This document shows, piece by piece, positions 25,375-35,306 of a stretch of 64,000 nucleotides of DNA (position 1 is the stretch's first letter; the number at the start of each line of letters is the position of its first letter). The stretch is from Pontibacter ruber (GTDB taxonomy: Bacteria > Bacteroidota > Bacteroidia > Cytophagales > Hymenobacteraceae). The stretch covers positions 491,050 through 555,049 of the forward strand of contig NZ_JALPRR010000004.1 of assembly GCF_023630205.1 (NCBI RefSeq), read 5' to 3'. Under the pieces are notes generated by a model. The model did no database searches. It was not told where the DNA came from and saw only the letters and a list, made by a program, of their open reading frames with translations. The position numbers and the translations under genes are program-made.

Positions 25375-28008
25375 ATGTCGATAGCCAAAAAATATAGTCC
25401 TAAAGAAGTAGAGGAGAAGTGGTACAGCAGCTGGATGCAGCGCGGCTTCTTCCGTTCCAAGCCTAATCCGAATAAAGAGCCTTATACCATTGTCATTCCG
25501 CCGCCAAACGTTACGGGCGTGCTGCACATGGGTCACATGCTCAACAACACCATTCAGGATGTGCTCATACGCCGTGCGCGTATGCAGGGCAAGGAAGCCT
25601 GCTGGGTGCCGGGTACCGACCACGCTTCCATCGCAACAGAAGCGAAGGTAGTGGCTATGCTGAAGGAGCGAGGTATCGAGAAAAAAGACCTGACACGTGA
25701 GGAGTTCCTTAAGTATGCCTGGGAGTGGAAAGAGAAGTATGGCGGCATCATCCTGGAGCAGCTTAAAAAACTGGGCGCCTCCTGCGACTGGGACCGAACC
25801 CGCTTCACGATGGAAGACGACCTGAGCGCTGCCGTTATCGAAGTGTTCGTGGACCTGTACCGCAAAGGCCAGATCTACCGAGGCGTGCGCATGGTGAACT
25901 GGGACCCGCAAGGCCAGACAGCCCTTTCGGATGAAGAAGTACTTCCAAAAGATACGATGGCTAAACTGTACCACCTGAAGTATGAGGTAGTGGCAGACGG
26001 CGCTTCGGAGCCTGCTTATATCATAGTAGCTACATCACGCCCGGAAACCATTATGGCCGACGTGGCTGTGGCCGTTAACCCGAACGATGAGCGCTACAAG
26101 CACCTGCACGGCAAATCAGTTCGCATTCCGCTCTTGGGTAAAGAGATTCCGGTGATTGTGGATGAGTACGTAAGCATAGAGTTTGGTACAGGTGCCCTGA
26201 AGGTAACGCCAGCCCACGACCTGAACGACTACGAACTGGGCCAGAAGCACAAGCTGCCGATCATCGACATACTGAACAACGACGGCACTCTGAACGAGCA
26301 GGCACAGCTGTATGTAGGCCAGGATCGTTTCGCTGCCCGCCGTAATATTGTGAAGGACCTGCAGGAAGCCGGTCTGCTGGAAAAGATGGAAGAGTATGCC
26401 AGCGTATTGCAGACATCAGAGCGTACGGGTGCTGTAATTGAGCCGCGCCTGTCGATGCAGTGGTTCTGCAAGATGGATAAAATGGCTGCGCCGGCGCTGG
26501 AGTCCGTAATGGAAGACCAGATCCGCCTGCACCCGCCTAAGTTCAAGAACATGTACCGCTCCTGGATGGAAAACATCCGCGACTGGTGTATTTCGCGCCA
26601 GCTGTGGTGGGGACAGCAGATTCCGGCTTATTACCTGCCGGATGGCTCTTTTGTAGTGGCTGCTACTGCCGAAGAAGCGCTGGAGCTTGCCCGCAAAGAG
26701 AGTGGCAACGATAACCTGCAGCTAACAGACCTGCGCCAGGACGAAGATGTACTGGATACCTGGTTCTCGTCGTGGCTGTGGCCGATCTCAGTTTTTGATG
26801 GGTTTAAAGATCCGGACAACAAAGACATACTGTACTATTACCCAACCAACGACCTGGTAACGGCTCCGGAGATTCTTTTTTTCTGGGTAGCGCGTATGAT
26901 CATGGCGGGCTTTGAATTCCGCAACGAGCCGCCGTTCCGCAATGTATACTTAACCGGTATCGTACGTGATGCGCAGGGGCGTAAAATGTCGAAGTCGCTG
27001 GGCAATTCACCGGACCCGCTGGACCTGATCGAACAGTACGGCGCCGACGGCGTGCGTGCAGGTATGTTGTTCAGCTCACCGGCTGGTAACGACCTGTTGT
27101 TCGACGAGAAATTGGTAGAGCAGGGGCGTAACTTCAGCAACAAGATCTGGAACGCTTTCCGCCTGATAAAAGGATGGGAAGTAGACGAGAGCCTGTCCTG
27201 CCCGAACGAAACTGCCATCAAGTGGTTTGAGTCGCGCTTTAACGAAGCTTTTGCCCAGATCGAAGACCACTTCAGCAAGTTCCGTATTTCGGATGCCCTG
27301 CTTTCGGTATACAAACTGGTGTGGGACGATTTCTGCTCCAATTACCTGGAGATGATCAAGCCGGCTTACCAGCAACCAATTGACAAGCAGACGCTGGAAG
27401 CTACCATTGCGAACCTGGAGAAAGTGCTGAAGGTGCTGCATCCGTTCATGCCGTTCATCACAGAAGAGATCTGGCACGATCTGAAGGAGCGCAAGGAGAA
27501 GGAGTACCTGATTGTAGCGCCTTGGCCAAAGAGCGCTTCGTTCGACAAGGACCTGAACGCGCGCATGGAAAGCGTGCTGAAGGTGGTGGCTGCTATCCGT
27601 AACATCCGCAACTCGAAAAACATCGCGCAGACCAAAGCGCTCGACCTGTACATCAAGGTGATGAACCAGGATGGTTACGAATCCTTCCTGAGCATTATCC
27701 GCAAGCTTGCGAACATCAATGAGATCAGCTTTGTGCAGGAAAGTGTGGAAGGCGCCATTAGCTTCGTAGAGGCTGGCGACGAGTTCTTCATCCCGATGGA
27801 AGGCAACATCGATGTAGAAGCCGAGCGCGAGCGCCTACAGAAAGAACTGGAGTATACCAAAGGCTTCCTGGCTTCGGTAGTGAAGAAACTGAGCAACGAG
27901 CGCTTCGTAAGCGGTGCCCCGGAATCGGTGATCGCCAATGAACGCAAGAAGCAGGCTGATGCCGAAGCAAAGATCAATGCAATTGAGCAAAGCTTAGCTT
28001 CGCTGTAA
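25375..28008 (+). CDS. valS: Valyl-tRNA synthetase
   Basis: 877 residues, the normal length. It charges tRNA-Val with valine and edits threonyl errors. The class I signature HMGH is at residues 51-54 in [17 protein letters not shown], the form typical of ValS, and KMSKS is at 537-541 in [14 protein letters not shown]. The editing domain lies between them ([17 protein letters not shown]). The anticodon-binding region follows, with the C-terminal coiled-coil arm ([64 protein letters not shown]) that ValS uses to contact tRNA. It is a single-gene unit with a strong terminator. Confidence 0.97.
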   Translation: MSIAKKYSPKEVEEKWYSSWMQRGFFRSKPNPNKEPYTIVIPPPNVTGVLHMGHMLNNTIQDVLIRRARMQGKEACWVPGTDHASIATEAKVVAMLKERGIEKKDLTREEFLKYAWEWKEKYGGIILEQLKKLGASCDWDRTRFTMEDDLSAAVIEVFVDLYRKGQIYRGVRMVNWDPQGQTALSDEEVLPKDTMAKLYHLKYEVVADGASEPAYIIVATSRPETIMADVAVAVNPNDERYKHLHGKSVRIPLLGKEIPVIVDEYVSIEFGTGALKVTPAHDLNDYELGQKHKLPIIDILNNDGTLNEQAQLYVGQDRFAARRNIVKDLQEAGLLEKMEEYASVLQTSERTGAVIEPRLSMQWFCKMDKMAAPALESVMEDQIRLHPPKFKNMYRSWMENIRDWCISRQLWWGQQIPAYYLPDGSFVVAATAEEALELARKESGNDNLQLTDLRQDEDVLDTWFSSWLWPISVFDGFKDPDNKDILYYYPTNDLVTAPEILFFWVARMIMAGFEFRNEPPFRNVYLTGIVRDAQGRKMSKSLGNSPDPLDLIEQYGADGVRAGMLFSSPAGNDLLFDEKLVEQGRNFSNKIWNAFRLIKGWEVDESLSCPNETAIKWFESRFNEAFAQIEDHFSKFRISDALLSVYKLVWDDFCSNYLEMIKPAYQQPIDKQTLEATIANLEKVLKVLHPFMPFITEEIWHDLKERKEKEYLIVAPWPKSASFDKDLNARMESVLKVVAAIRNIRNSKNIAQTKALDLYIKVMNQDGYESFLSIIRKLANINEISFVQESVEGAISFVEAGDEFFIPMEGNIDVEAERERLQKELEYTKGFLASVVKKLSNERFVSGAPESVIANERKKQADAEAKINAIEQSLASL

Positions 28009-28024
28009 GACTATACTTTAGCAT

Positions 28025-28073
28025 AAAACAAACAGCGGCCGTTTCCTCCTTGGGAACGGCCGCTGTTTGTTTT
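28025..28073 (+). terminator. Long terminator after valS
   Basis: About a 20-bp stem (AAAACAAACAGCGGCCGTT facing AACGGCCGCTGTTTGTTTT) with one mismatch near the loop, 16 bp after the stop. Confidence 0.85.
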
Positions 28074-28327
28074 ATGTCATTTCGAACGGTAGTGAGAAAT
28101 CTGCTTCAGTTTTATAGCTGAAGTTTATACTTGTAGCCGGCAAGCCTTAGCTTCGTAGCTGCCTGTCTTCCTCAGTTTTACAACAGCTACTGTTTCATTT
28201 TATACTTTGGTACGCTCACGGCCGCGGGGCCTCGTCCTCGGGCACCGCAACAAATCAAAGGCGCTCAACCCAAGGACTGGAAACAACACTGCTTCGTAAG
28301 CGACTATGCAACTGGAACCATGTGTAG

Positions 28328-28347
28328 GGACAGGTCGCGACCTGTCC
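28328..28347. repeat. Perfect 20-bp palindrome
   Basis: GGACAGGTCGCGACCTGTCC is its own reverse complement with no spacer. It sits in a repeat-filled gap, with no gene start nearby. Confidence 0.9.
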
Positions 28348-28398
28348 GCGCGATAGCTGAAGCAATGAAACTCATACTTTAAAGTATAGCAGTAGCCA

Positions 28399-28515
28399 AA
28401 CTCCCCTCCTTAGACAATGAGGGGTAAGGGGTGGTTGGATCACAACAAATATGAAAGTATAACCTTACCTATATCAAAGGCCAATTCCCCTCTTGAGAGG
28501 GGTAGGGGTGTGTTT
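28399..28515 (+). repeat. Composite GAGGGG repeat, copy B
   Basis: Same order of parts as 19531-19648, including the AAGTATAACC word in the middle at the same relative place. Confidence 0.75.
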
Positions 28516-28768
28516 ATACGTTGTCCGTATCAGATTTCTCCCGCTGGTCGAAATGACAGAAAAGATGGTAAACTCTCCTGTCCCTGCGCGCCAGTTGAGT
28601 CAGAGACTCAACACCTCCGTAAGTCACGAATCTGGAGATTCGCGCCGGGAAGTATACTTTATCCCCCCTCTCCTGTTCTGGGGTAGGGGCTCTCGATAAA
28701 AGGGGAGGGCTGGGATGGAGTCACACACGGACCTCTCTTTCATACTTATACCGTCGAGATTGGCAAAC

Positions 28769-29374
28769 CTAATGCTGCTGCCTGTTCAGCGAAACCAGCA
28801 CCCTGTCCAATTCCGCTTCAACCTTCGGAAGTATATCGCTGAGGCCTTCTTTCTTTTCGGGATAAACAAGATCTACCTGCCGGTCATCAATTTTATACTT
28901 AAGCAAGCCCTGCTCTGCTTCTGACAGGTAGTATAATTTTACCGGTGTGGCAGCCGTAGAAACTACATAGGTCCTGAATGTAAAGTTGTTTCGGATGCGG
29001 TGCTGCGTCGGGGCGCGGTTCTCAAGATAGCGTTGCGTCACCACCGTATCAAGGGCGATTACTGATTCGATCTGGTAAATAGCCGCTATATTGCCTCCAC
29101 CTTTAAAGCGCCAGGTATGCACCGTATGGTTGCCTTGCTTGTTGCTGCTGTAGCTACCATCAGCCAAGTTTATACTTGCAGCTACCCTGAAAAGCTCCAG
29201 GTCCGAGGCAATCATTTCCACGGTTGGACTAAGTGAGGTATTGTCGCTGATGTAGACGGACGTATTCTCCAGTATCCTGAGGTCCTTGTCAATATCTCGG
29301 TTTAGCTGCAGGGAATCAGGCTGGTCGAAGAACAGGAATAAGAATAGAGGAAGTATAGTTTGAAAAAGCAGCAT
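28769..29374 (-). CDS. Hypothetical secreted protein
   Basis: 201 residues. The first 16 residues (LLFQTILPLFLFLFF) are strongly hydrophobic and probably a signal peptide or anchor. The rest is mixed, with beta-like stretches (NHTVHTWRFKGGGNIAAIYQIESVIALDTVVTQRYLENR), and ends in a charged helix (EGLSDILPKVEAELDRVLVSLNRQQH). No family is recognised. It lies 52 bp after the next minus-strand gene (29427-29942), which also encodes a membrane-anchored unknown; the two may be co-transcribed. Its 3' side is the repeat-filled gap after valS. Confidence 0.6.
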   Translation of the reverse strand: MLLFQTILPLFLFLFFDQPDSLQLNRDIDKDLRILENTSVYISDNTSLSPTVEMIASDLELFRVAASINLADGSYSSNKQGNHTVHTWRFKGGGNIAAIYQIESVIALDTVVTQRYLENRAPTQHRIRNNFTFRTYVVSTAATPVKLYYLSEAEQGLLKYKIDDRQVDLVYPEKKEGLSDILPKVEAELDRVLVSLNRQQH

Positions 29375-29426
29375 ACGTTATCAGTTTAGTCTATACTTTG
29401 TCTGTTCAAATTCTGTGCTAGGAATG

Positions 29427-29942
29427 CTAGAGCTTTGAGCTATCTACCACGTTCCAGGTAATGTTGCCGTTGTTCACCTCGTATTTCAGGATCAGATAAC
29501 CACCGTTATGACCGTCTTCGTAGTAGGCGAGGGCATAGCGGTCGTTCAGGATGCGGCTGTCGCGGATGGTCATGGTGCCGCCCATGGTTCCTTTCTCCGG
29601 TATCAGTTGGCCTTGCTTGCGGTTCAGGTCGTTCATCAGGTCTACTTCCGGGTTTCTCAATCCCTTACGCTGTAGCTTTTGGATGTCGCTCTGGCTTAGG
29701 CTGCCCAGTTCATCCACAAAGGCGGCACCTCCTGGGGGTACCTGTTCCATGGTATCCGGCGGCATCACCATCTGCTCCAGCGAGTCTTTCTCTTCTTCCT
29801 GCTGCTCTACTTTACGTGAGGTCTCGGCTACCTTGTTATCGGCAATGGTCAGGCGACTTTCGGCTTCGTTTTTCTGCCAGTAAAAGTATACCGCCAGGAA
29901 CAGGAAGAAGGCGGCAAGTATATAGGCAATTGCAATTCTCAT
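29427..29942 (-). CDS. Hypothetical membrane-anchored coiled-coil protein
   Basis: 171 residues. A single membrane segment occupies residues 4-22 (IAYILAAFFLFLAVYFYWQ), followed by a probable coiled coil of about 40 residues rich in Glu, Lys and Gln (ENEAESRLTIADNKVAETSRKVEQQEEEKDSLEQM). The C-terminal domain ends DRYALAYYEDGHNGGYLILKYEVNNGNITWNVVDSSKL and looks beta-rich. No family is recognised and function is unknown. The gene probably shares a transcript with the shorter hypothetical gene downstream (28769-29374). Confidence 0.6.
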   Translation of the reverse strand: MRIAIAYILAAFFLFLAVYFYWQKNEAESRLTIADNKVAETSRKVEQQEEEKDSLEQMVMPPDTMEQVPPGGAAFVDELGSLSQSDIQKLQRKGLRNPEVDLMNDLNRKQGQLIPEKGTMGGTMTIRDSRILNDRYALAYYEDGHNGGYLILKYEVNNGNITWNVVDSSKL

Positions 29943-30041
29943 AGTTTTATAGGTGGTTTATACTTTCCCCTAAACGGAAAGCGGGTTAAAACAGATGTGG
30001 CAATATTAGTTAATAGATATGTTTAAGCCTATAAGTATAAA

Positions 30042-30073
30042 AAAGCCTGCTTCAATATGCTGAAGCAGGCTTT
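30042..30073 (-). terminator. Terminator of the E2 gene
   Basis: Perfect 13-bp stem AAAGCCTGCTTCA/TGAAGCAGGCTTT; on the minus strand it is followed by a TTT-rich run. Confidence 0.85.
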
Positions 30074-30114
30074 AAAGTCTTTTGTCGTTTGTCAAAAAAC
30101 TCCTTTGTCAAAAA

Positions 30115-31497
30115 CTATATTGTAGTGTTCGGATCGAACTGCTCCAGGTAATCGGCCACACGACGCACGAACATGCCACCCAGCGAGCCATCTACAACGC
30201 GGTGGTCGTAAGAGTGCGACAGGAACATGAAGTGACGGATACCGATCAGGTCACCTTCCGGTGTCTCGATCACAGCAGGCTTCTTCTTGATAGCACCCAC
30301 GGCCATAATAGCTACCTGCGGCTGCATGATGATCGGCGTACCCATCACGTTGCCGAAAGAACCTACGTTTGATACCGTGTAAGTACCGCCGGCCAGATCG
30401 TCTGGTGTCAGCTTGTTCATGCGGCCACGGTTAGCCAAGTCGTTCACCTTCTTGGTCAGGCCATTCAGGTTCAGCTGGTCGGCATTCTTGATGTTCGGAA
30501 CGATCAGGTTACCGCTTGGCAGTGCCACGGCCATACCAATGTTGATGTCTTTGTGGCGGATGATGGTACCACCGTCTACCGATACGTTGATCATCGGGAA
30601 GTCTTTTATTGCTTTGGCAATCGCGTCGATGAAGATCGGAGTGAAGGTCAAATTTTCGCCTTCGCGCTTCTTGTACACATCCTTCCACTTGTTTCTCCAG
30701 TTCACGATGTTGGTCACGTCGGCCTCAACGAAAGACGTAACGTGTGGAGAAATGCGCTTGCTGTCCACCATGCGGTCAGCGATCATCTTGCGCATGCGGT
30801 CCATTTCGATGATCTCGACGTTGCCGCTGTAAGAAGCCGCAGGCTTAACGGCTGGCACGGCAGCTGGGGCAGCCTGTGGCTGAACTGCCGGAGCTGCTTG
30901 CGGAGTTGCAGCAGGGGCCGGAGCAGCAACTTGTGCCTGAGGCGCAGCAGCCTGCTGAGGAGCATTGCCGCGGCTCTCTACGTAAGCGAGGATATCTTTT
31001 TTAGACACACGGCCTTCCTTGCCTGTACCTGGTATGTACTCCAGTTCCTGCATCGAAATGCCTTCTTCGCGGGCAATGTTAAGCACCAGCGGAGAGTAGA
31101 AACGGCCCGAAGCCGGTTGGTCGAGCTTGGCTACAGCAGCCTCGGCAGGGGCAGCAGCGGCAACAGATGTCTGTGGTGCAGCAGCCGGAGCAGCAGAAGT
31201 TGAAGCAGCAGAAGTTGAAGCAGCAGTTGATGCAGCAGGGGCGGAAGTATCTTCGCCGTTCGTGCTGATGATGGCGATCGGAGCGCCTACGGCTACCACA
31301 TCGCCTTCTTTCACCAGGATCTCCTTCAGCACACCGCCCTGAATAGCAGGAACCTCTGTGTCAACTTTATCTGTAGCTACTTCCAGTACCGATTCGTCCT
31401 GCTCAATGGTGTCACCCACGTTTTTGAGCCATTTCAGAATGGTACCTTCCATGATACTCTCGCCCATCTTGGGCATAACCATTTCTACAAGTGCCAT
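30115..31497 (-). CDS. 2-oxo acid dehydrogenase E2 (dihydrolipoamide acyltransferase)
   Basis: 460 residues. One N-terminal lipoyl domain carries the lipoylated lysine at K44 (EVATDKVDTEV). A long Ala/Pro linker follows, then an E3-binding domain (SPLVLNIAREEGISMQELEYIPGTGKEGRVSKKDILAYV), a second Ala/Pro linker and the acyltransferase core. The catalytic His and Asp are H432 and D436 in HRVVDG. It forms the core of a pyruvate, 2-oxoglutarate or branched-chain dehydrogenase complex; the MALVEMVMPKMGESIMEG start is most like branched-chain or pyruvate forms in this phylum. E1 and E3 genes are not adjacent. A minus-strand TAACTTTG box lies at 31644-31651. The first linker includes 12-bp DNA repeats (31196-31232). 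Confidence 0.88.
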   Translation of the reverse strand: MALVEMVMPKMGESIMEGTILKWLKNVGDTIEQDESVLEVATDKVDTEVPAIQGGVLKEILVKEGDVVAVGAPIAIISTNGEDTSAPAASTAASTSAASTSAAPAAAPQTSVAAAAPAEAAVAKLDQPASGRFYSPLVLNIAREEGISMQELEYIPGTGKEGRVSKKDILAYVESRGNAPQQAAAPQAQVAAPAPAATPQAAPAVQPQAAPAAVPAVKPAASYSGNVEIIEMDRMRKMIADRMVDSKRISPHVTSFVEADVTNIVNWRNKWKDVYKKREGENLTFTPIFIDAIAKAIKDFPMINVSVDGGTIIRHKDINIGMAVALPSGNLIVPNIKNADQLNLNGLTKKVNDLANRGRMNKLTPDDLAGGTYTVSNVGSFGNVMGTPIIMQPQVAIMAVGAIKKKPAVIETPEGDLIGIRHFMFLSHSYDHRVVDGSLGGMFVRRVADYLEQFDPNTTI

Positions 31498-31662
31498 ATG
31501 TGTCGTTATTCGTTGATCGTTTTTCTTTTATGGGTGGATTATTAAGCCTGAGACACAGGTAAAGTATGCAGGAGTGAAAGAAAAATATTGATAAAGAGCG
31601 TCCTGTATCTTGTACCCTGCTACCTGTATCCCAATTTTGCAAACAAAGTTAAGGATTTTGGG

Positions 31663-32922
31663 CTATTCCTCAACCGTTGCCACCAAACTTTGGCGGATGA
31701 GGTTGAGCACGGCCAGTGCCGCGTATTCGATATTGAGCAACCTGTTTTTGTTGAAGTTGAGCAGTTTGGTTCTTGTTTTATCTTTATCAGCATAGGCAAT
31801 CCAGATAGTGCCCACCGGTTTGTCCGGTGTGCCGCCATCGGGACCAGCAATGCCGCTGGTGGCCACGCCTATACTTGTTCCGAACTTCAGGCGTATGTTC
31901 TCTGCCATCTCGCGCACAGTGGCTTCGCTTACGGCGCCATGCTGCTTCAGGGTTTCAGGCTTTACGTTCAGCTCCCGAATTTTTACCTCGTTGTGGTAGG
32001 CAATAACACTGCCCTGGTAGTAAGCCGAGCTGCCGCTGATGCTGGTGATCTTGTGGGCTAGAAAACCGCCGGTGCAGCTTTCAGCAGTCGCAATTGTCAG
32101 TCCACGCTCTTTCAGCAGCTGCCCCACTGCTTCTTCCAATGTCAGTTCGCCATAGGAAAAAATATAGTTGGGGATGATCTTAGAGAGTTTGTCTACCTGC
32201 TGCTGCATCTCCTGCTCCAGTGTAGTTGCGTTGTTCCCGTGGCCGGTCAGGCGCAGGCGCACGCCACCCAGGTGCGGCAGGTAAGCGAGTTTTATGTGGT
32301 GCGGCAGGCTGTCTTCCCAGTTTTCGATCTTAGCAGCAAGTATGGATTCCGGTATGCCTGTCGTTTGGATAACTTTGTGGAGGATCTCGGGCGTACTGAA
32401 GTATGCTTTCAGTTGCGGGAGGATAATGTCCGACATCATCCGCTTCATCTCAAAAGGTACGCCGGGCATAGACACAACTACTTTTCCTTCCTGCTCAAAC
32501 CACATGCCTGGCGCCGTGCCGAGCACATTCCGGATGGGCGTGCAGGCAGCAGGCAGCATAGCTTGTTCAAGGTTCAGTTGCGTTACTTCCATGCCGCGTC
32601 GTGCAAAAATAGCCGTGATATCGGCCAGCGAAGGCTCGTGCAGCACAAGTTCTGTATGAAAGTAGGAAGTGAGCACATCCTTTGTCAGATCGTCTTTGGT
32701 GGGGCCGAGGCCACCGGTCATCAGGATCACATCCGCCCGGGTCAGGGCATCATCCAGCGCCGACACAATATGTTCCGGATTATCAGAAATAGACGTGATC
32801 TGGTGTACTTTGATGCCTGCCTTTGTAAGCTCGGTGCCCATCCAGGCAGAGTTGGTATCTACGATCTGCCCGTAAAGTATTTCGTCGCCGATGGTTATTA
32901 TTTCTGCCGTTACAGGTTTCAT
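31663..32922 (-). CDS. cinA: CinA-family nicotinamide-nucleotide amidase
   Basis: 419 residues, full two-domain form. The N-terminal molybdopterin-binding-like (COG1058) domain includes AEIITIGDEILYGQIVDTNSAWMG and VILMTGGLGPTKDDLTKDVL. The C-terminal PncC domain (GLTIATAESCTGGFLAHKITSISGSSAYYQGSVIAYHNEVK) has the catalytic Ser/Thr region. The enzyme recycles nicotinamide mononucleotide for NAD; in some bacteria it is induced with competence. It lies upstream of the E2 gene on the same strand with a 165-bp gap. It is divergent from a DUF4197 lipoprotein gene. Confidence 0.92.
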   Translation of the reverse strand: MKPVTAEIITIGDEILYGQIVDTNSAWMGTELTKAGIKVHQITSISDNPEHIVSALDDALTRADVILMTGGLGPTKDDLTKDVLTSYFHTELVLHEPSLADITAIFARRGMEVTQLNLEQAMLPAACTPIRNVLGTAPGMWFEQEGKVVVSMPGVPFEMKRMMSDIILPQLKAYFSTPEILHKVIQTTGIPESILAAKIENWEDSLPHHIKLAYLPHLGGVRLRLTGHGNNATTLEQEMQQQVDKLSKIIPNYIFSYGELTLEEAVGQLLKERGLTIATAESCTGGFLAHKITSISGSSAYYQGSVIAYHNEVKIRELNVKPETLKQHGAVSEATVREMAENIRLKFGTSIGVATSGIAGPDGGTPDKPVGTIWIAYADKDKTRTKLLNFNKNRLLNIEYAALAVLNLIRQSLVATVEE

Positions 32923-32925
32923 GCT

Positions 32926-32933
32926 TATTTTTG
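32926..32933 (+). promoter_or_regulatory. Possible -7 box for the DUF4197 gene
   Basis: TATTTTTG fits TAnnTTTG, 63 bp before the ATG, within the short cinA/DUF4197 divergent gap. Confidence 0.35.
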
Positions 32934-32996
32934 GTCTGATTTGTGCGTGAGCCTTAAAAACTGACGCACGTTAAAGATGTTCACTAAATCCCTTAT

Positions 32997-33734
32997 ATGA
33001 AAAGAATCTTTTATACTTCTTTTTTAGCGCTTGCGCTGGGTGCTTCGGCCTGCACCGTAGCAGAGGTACAACAAACCGTTGACGGTGTGCTGGCTGGCAC
33101 TACCGGCGTTACAAAGCCTGTTACCAAAGACGAAGTAGCCTCAGGCCTGCGCCAGGCATTGGAAGTAGGCATTACCAAAGGAGCCAACCAGGCATCGCAG
33201 ACCGACGGTTACTACAAAAACACCCTCATACGCATTCCGTTTCCGGAGGATGTAAAGCGCGTGGAGAACACCTTGCGCAAAGTTGGCTTGGGCAACGAAG
33301 TAGACCGTTTCGTGATGACCCTGAACCGTGGAGCCGAGGATGCAGCCAAAAGTGCCGTGCCTATTTTCGTGAGCGCGATCAAGCAGATGACGCTGGCCGA
33401 TGCCTGGGGTATTCTGAAAGGCGACAAAGACGCCGCTACCCAGTACCTGAAGCGCACCACCTCCGATCAGCTGCGTACGGCCTTTATGCCCATCATGCAG
33501 AAATCGCTGGATAAGACCAACGCCACTAAATATTACGCCGATCTGGTGAACCAGTACAACCAGATACCGCTGGTACAGAAGGCAAACCCGGACCTGAAAC
33601 AGTATGCTACCCAAAAGGCTATCGACGGCTTGTTTATACTTGTAGCACAGGAAGAGGCCAATATCCGCGAGAACCCATTTGCCCGTACCACAGAGCTGCT
33701 TCGCAGGGTATTCACCAAGGAAAACCAGTCGTAA
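32997..33734 (+). CDS. DUF4197 lipoprotein
   Basis: 245 residues. A signal peptide ends in the lipobox ASAC with the acylated cysteine at residue 19. The mature part is all-helical: EVASGLRQALEVGITKGANQASQTDGYYKNTLIRIPFPEDVKRVENTLRKVGLGNEVDRFVMTLNRGAEDAAKSAVPIF. This matches DUF4197, a widespread family of unknown role in the periplasm or outer membrane. Nothing in the neighbours (cinA, erythromycin-esterase homologue) defines its job. It is a single-gene unit with a terminator 27 bp downstream. Confidence 0.88.
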   Translation: MKRIFYTSFLALALGASACTVAEVQQTVDGVLAGTTGVTKPVTKDEVASGLRQALEVGITKGANQASQTDGYYKNTLIRIPFPEDVKRVENTLRKVGLGNEVDRFVMTLNRGAEDAAKSAVPIFVSAIKQMTLADAWGILKGDKDAATQYLKRTTSDQLRTAFMPIMQKSLDKTNATKYYADLVNQYNQIPLVQKANPDLKQYATQKAIDGLFILVAQEEANIRENPFARTTELLRRVFTKENQS

Positions 33735-33761
33735 GTACCACAAGCTTTTACTTCAAATTGC

Positions 33762-33799
33762 ACCCGCTTTACCCGAAAGTAGAGCGGGTTCTTTTTTTT
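33762..33799 (+). terminator. Terminator after the DUF4197 gene
   Basis: ACCCGCTtTA/TAgAGCGGGT stem with an eight-T run after one base. Confidence 0.8.
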
Positions 33800-33879
33800 G
33801 TGGAACATAAAGTGCACAATAAAAGTACAATACAGCAAATTTTCAAGTCTGGCAAGCGGCCGGAAGAGCAGCGCGAACT

Positions 33880-35160
33880 ATGGAAAACAAACAGATAAAA
33901 TACAGCTCCATCACCAAAGAAAAGGACCTGGATGTGTTGATCGAGGAAATTGGTGATGCGCGGGTCGTCATGCTGGGGGAGGCATCTCATGGTACATCCG
34001 AGTATTATACCTGGCGTACGGCCATCTCCAGGCGCCTGATCCAGGAGAAGGGATTTAACTTTGTTGCTGTGGAAGGCGACTGGCCCGAATGTTATGCCGT
34101 GAACCGATTTGTAAAAGGCTACGTGAACTCAGGTAGCAAAATTGCCGATGTGCTGCAGGTGTACCGCCGCTGGCCCACCTGGATGTGGGCCAACTGGGAA
34201 GTGGCTGCGCTGGTTGAATGGCTGCGCGACTTTAACAACCTGAGACAGGTGCACGAAAAGGCGGGCTTCTACGGGCTGGATGTGTATAGTTTGTGGGAGT
34301 CGCTGGAGCAGATCCTGCGCTTCCTGGAGCAGAACGACGGACAGGCAGCCGAGGCCGCCCGCAATGCCATCAACTGCTTCGAGCCGTTTAACCGCGATCC
34401 GCAGACCTATGCCCAGGCCACCGCTTTTGTACCCACTGACTGCGAAAACGAAGTGATCGAGATGCTGCAGCGCGTACAGCGGCACCCCCCTTTTACCGGC
34501 GATGCCGAGCATGATTTCAATACCAAGCAGAACGCGCTGGTAGCGGTTAATGCCGAAAAATACTACCGGGCTATGATTCGGGGAGGAGCCAGTTCCTGGA
34601 ATGTGCGCGACCGGCACATGATGGAGACACTTGACCGCCTGCTGGAACTGCACGGCCCTGAGTCGAAAGCCATTGTGTGGGAGCATAACACGCACATCGG
34701 CGATGCCAGCGCCACCGACATGGCCGATGATGGTATGGTCAACATCGGCCAGCTGGCCCGCGAAAAGTATGGCATCCATCAGGTAAAGCTCGTAGGCTTC
34801 GGCACTTACCAGGGCTCTGTTATTGCCGGAAAATCGTGGGGTGCGCCCATGCAGAAAATGGACGTGCCGCCTGCCATGCCAGGCAGTTGGGAGGCCATGC
34901 TGCACGAGCTTAGCACCGACGATAAGATCATACTTTCCAAAGACCTGCAAGATATACCGGAGCTCAAGAAACGCATTGGGCACCGCGCCATTGGCGTGGT
35001 GTACGACCCAAAGTATGAGCGCTACGGCAATTACGTTCCCACCGTCATCCCGGCCCGTTACGACGCCTTTATTTACTTTGATGAAACAGAGGCCGTGCAC
35101 CCGCTCCACATGAAGCCTCGCGGCACCAAAGAGCCGGAGCTGTATCCGTGGAATTATTGA
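33880..35160 (+). CDS. Erythromycin-esterase family protein
   Basis: 426 residues. The first catalytic region RVVMLGEASHGTSEYY (E34 and H37) and FVAVEGDWPECYAVNRFV match the erythromycin-esterase (Ere) superfamily. A later KAIVWEHNTHIGDASATDM segment holds another conserved Glu/His pair. Ere enzymes open macrolide lactones, but most chromosomal members, including this long YbgI-like group, have untested substrates. Macrolide resistance should therefore not be assumed. It has its own terminator and no transfer signs; its composition matches its neighbours. Confidence 0.85.
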   Translation: MENKQIKYSSITKEKDLDVLIEEIGDARVVMLGEASHGTSEYYTWRTAISRRLIQEKGFNFVAVEGDWPECYAVNRFVKGYVNSGSKIADVLQVYRRWPTWMWANWEVAALVEWLRDFNNLRQVHEKAGFYGLDVYSLWESLEQILRFLEQNDGQAAEAARNAINCFEPFNRDPQTYAQATAFVPTDCENEVIEMLQRVQRHPPFTGDAEHDFNTKQNALVAVNAEKYYRAMIRGGASSWNVRDRHMMETLDRLLELHGPESKAIVWEHNTHIGDASATDMADDGMVNIGQLAREKYGIHQVKLVGFGTYQGSVIAGKSWGAPMQKMDVPPAMPGSWEAMLHELSTDDKIILSKDLQDIPELKKRIGHRAIGVVYDPKYERYGNYVPTVIPARYDAFIYFDETEAVHPLHMKPRGTKEPELYPWNY

Positions 35161-35181
35161 TGAGCTGATTTATACCTGTAT

Positions 35182-35222
35182 AAAAAAGCCCCTGTACTTA
35201 AATGTAGTGCAGGGGCTTTTTT
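35182..35222 (+). terminator. Terminator after the esterase-family gene
   Basis: 13-bp stem AAAAAAGCCCCTG/CAGGGGCTTTTTT. Confidence 0.9.
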
Positions 35223-35306
35223 ATGAGATCCTTAAAAATTTGATTATTAACTAAGCCTCATCACATCTCCAGAAGCAGAGCCTTTAGAGTACTTTATGCA
35301 GGTGGT

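Larger units (their letters stand above)
28074..28768. repeat. About 700 bp of packed intergenic repeats
   Basis: No coding region is seen. In order: GTCATTTCGA...GAGAAATCTG (28076-28104), a GGCCGCGGGGCC block (28219-28232), a perfect 20-bp palindrome (28328-28347), the 118-bp composite GAGGGG repeat (28399-28515), CAGATTTCTC...TCGAAATGACA inverted relative to the first (28529-28559), GAGTCAGAGACTC (28602-28614), a CACGAATCTGGAGATTCGCGCC hairpin module (28625-28646), and two further GGGG-rich fragments up to 28720. Confidence 0.7.

Noticed and set aside
33880..35160. Macrolide resistance gene call
   Set aside because: The Ere superfamily fold is clear, but most chromosomal members are untested and there is no resistance context, so resistance is not claimed.
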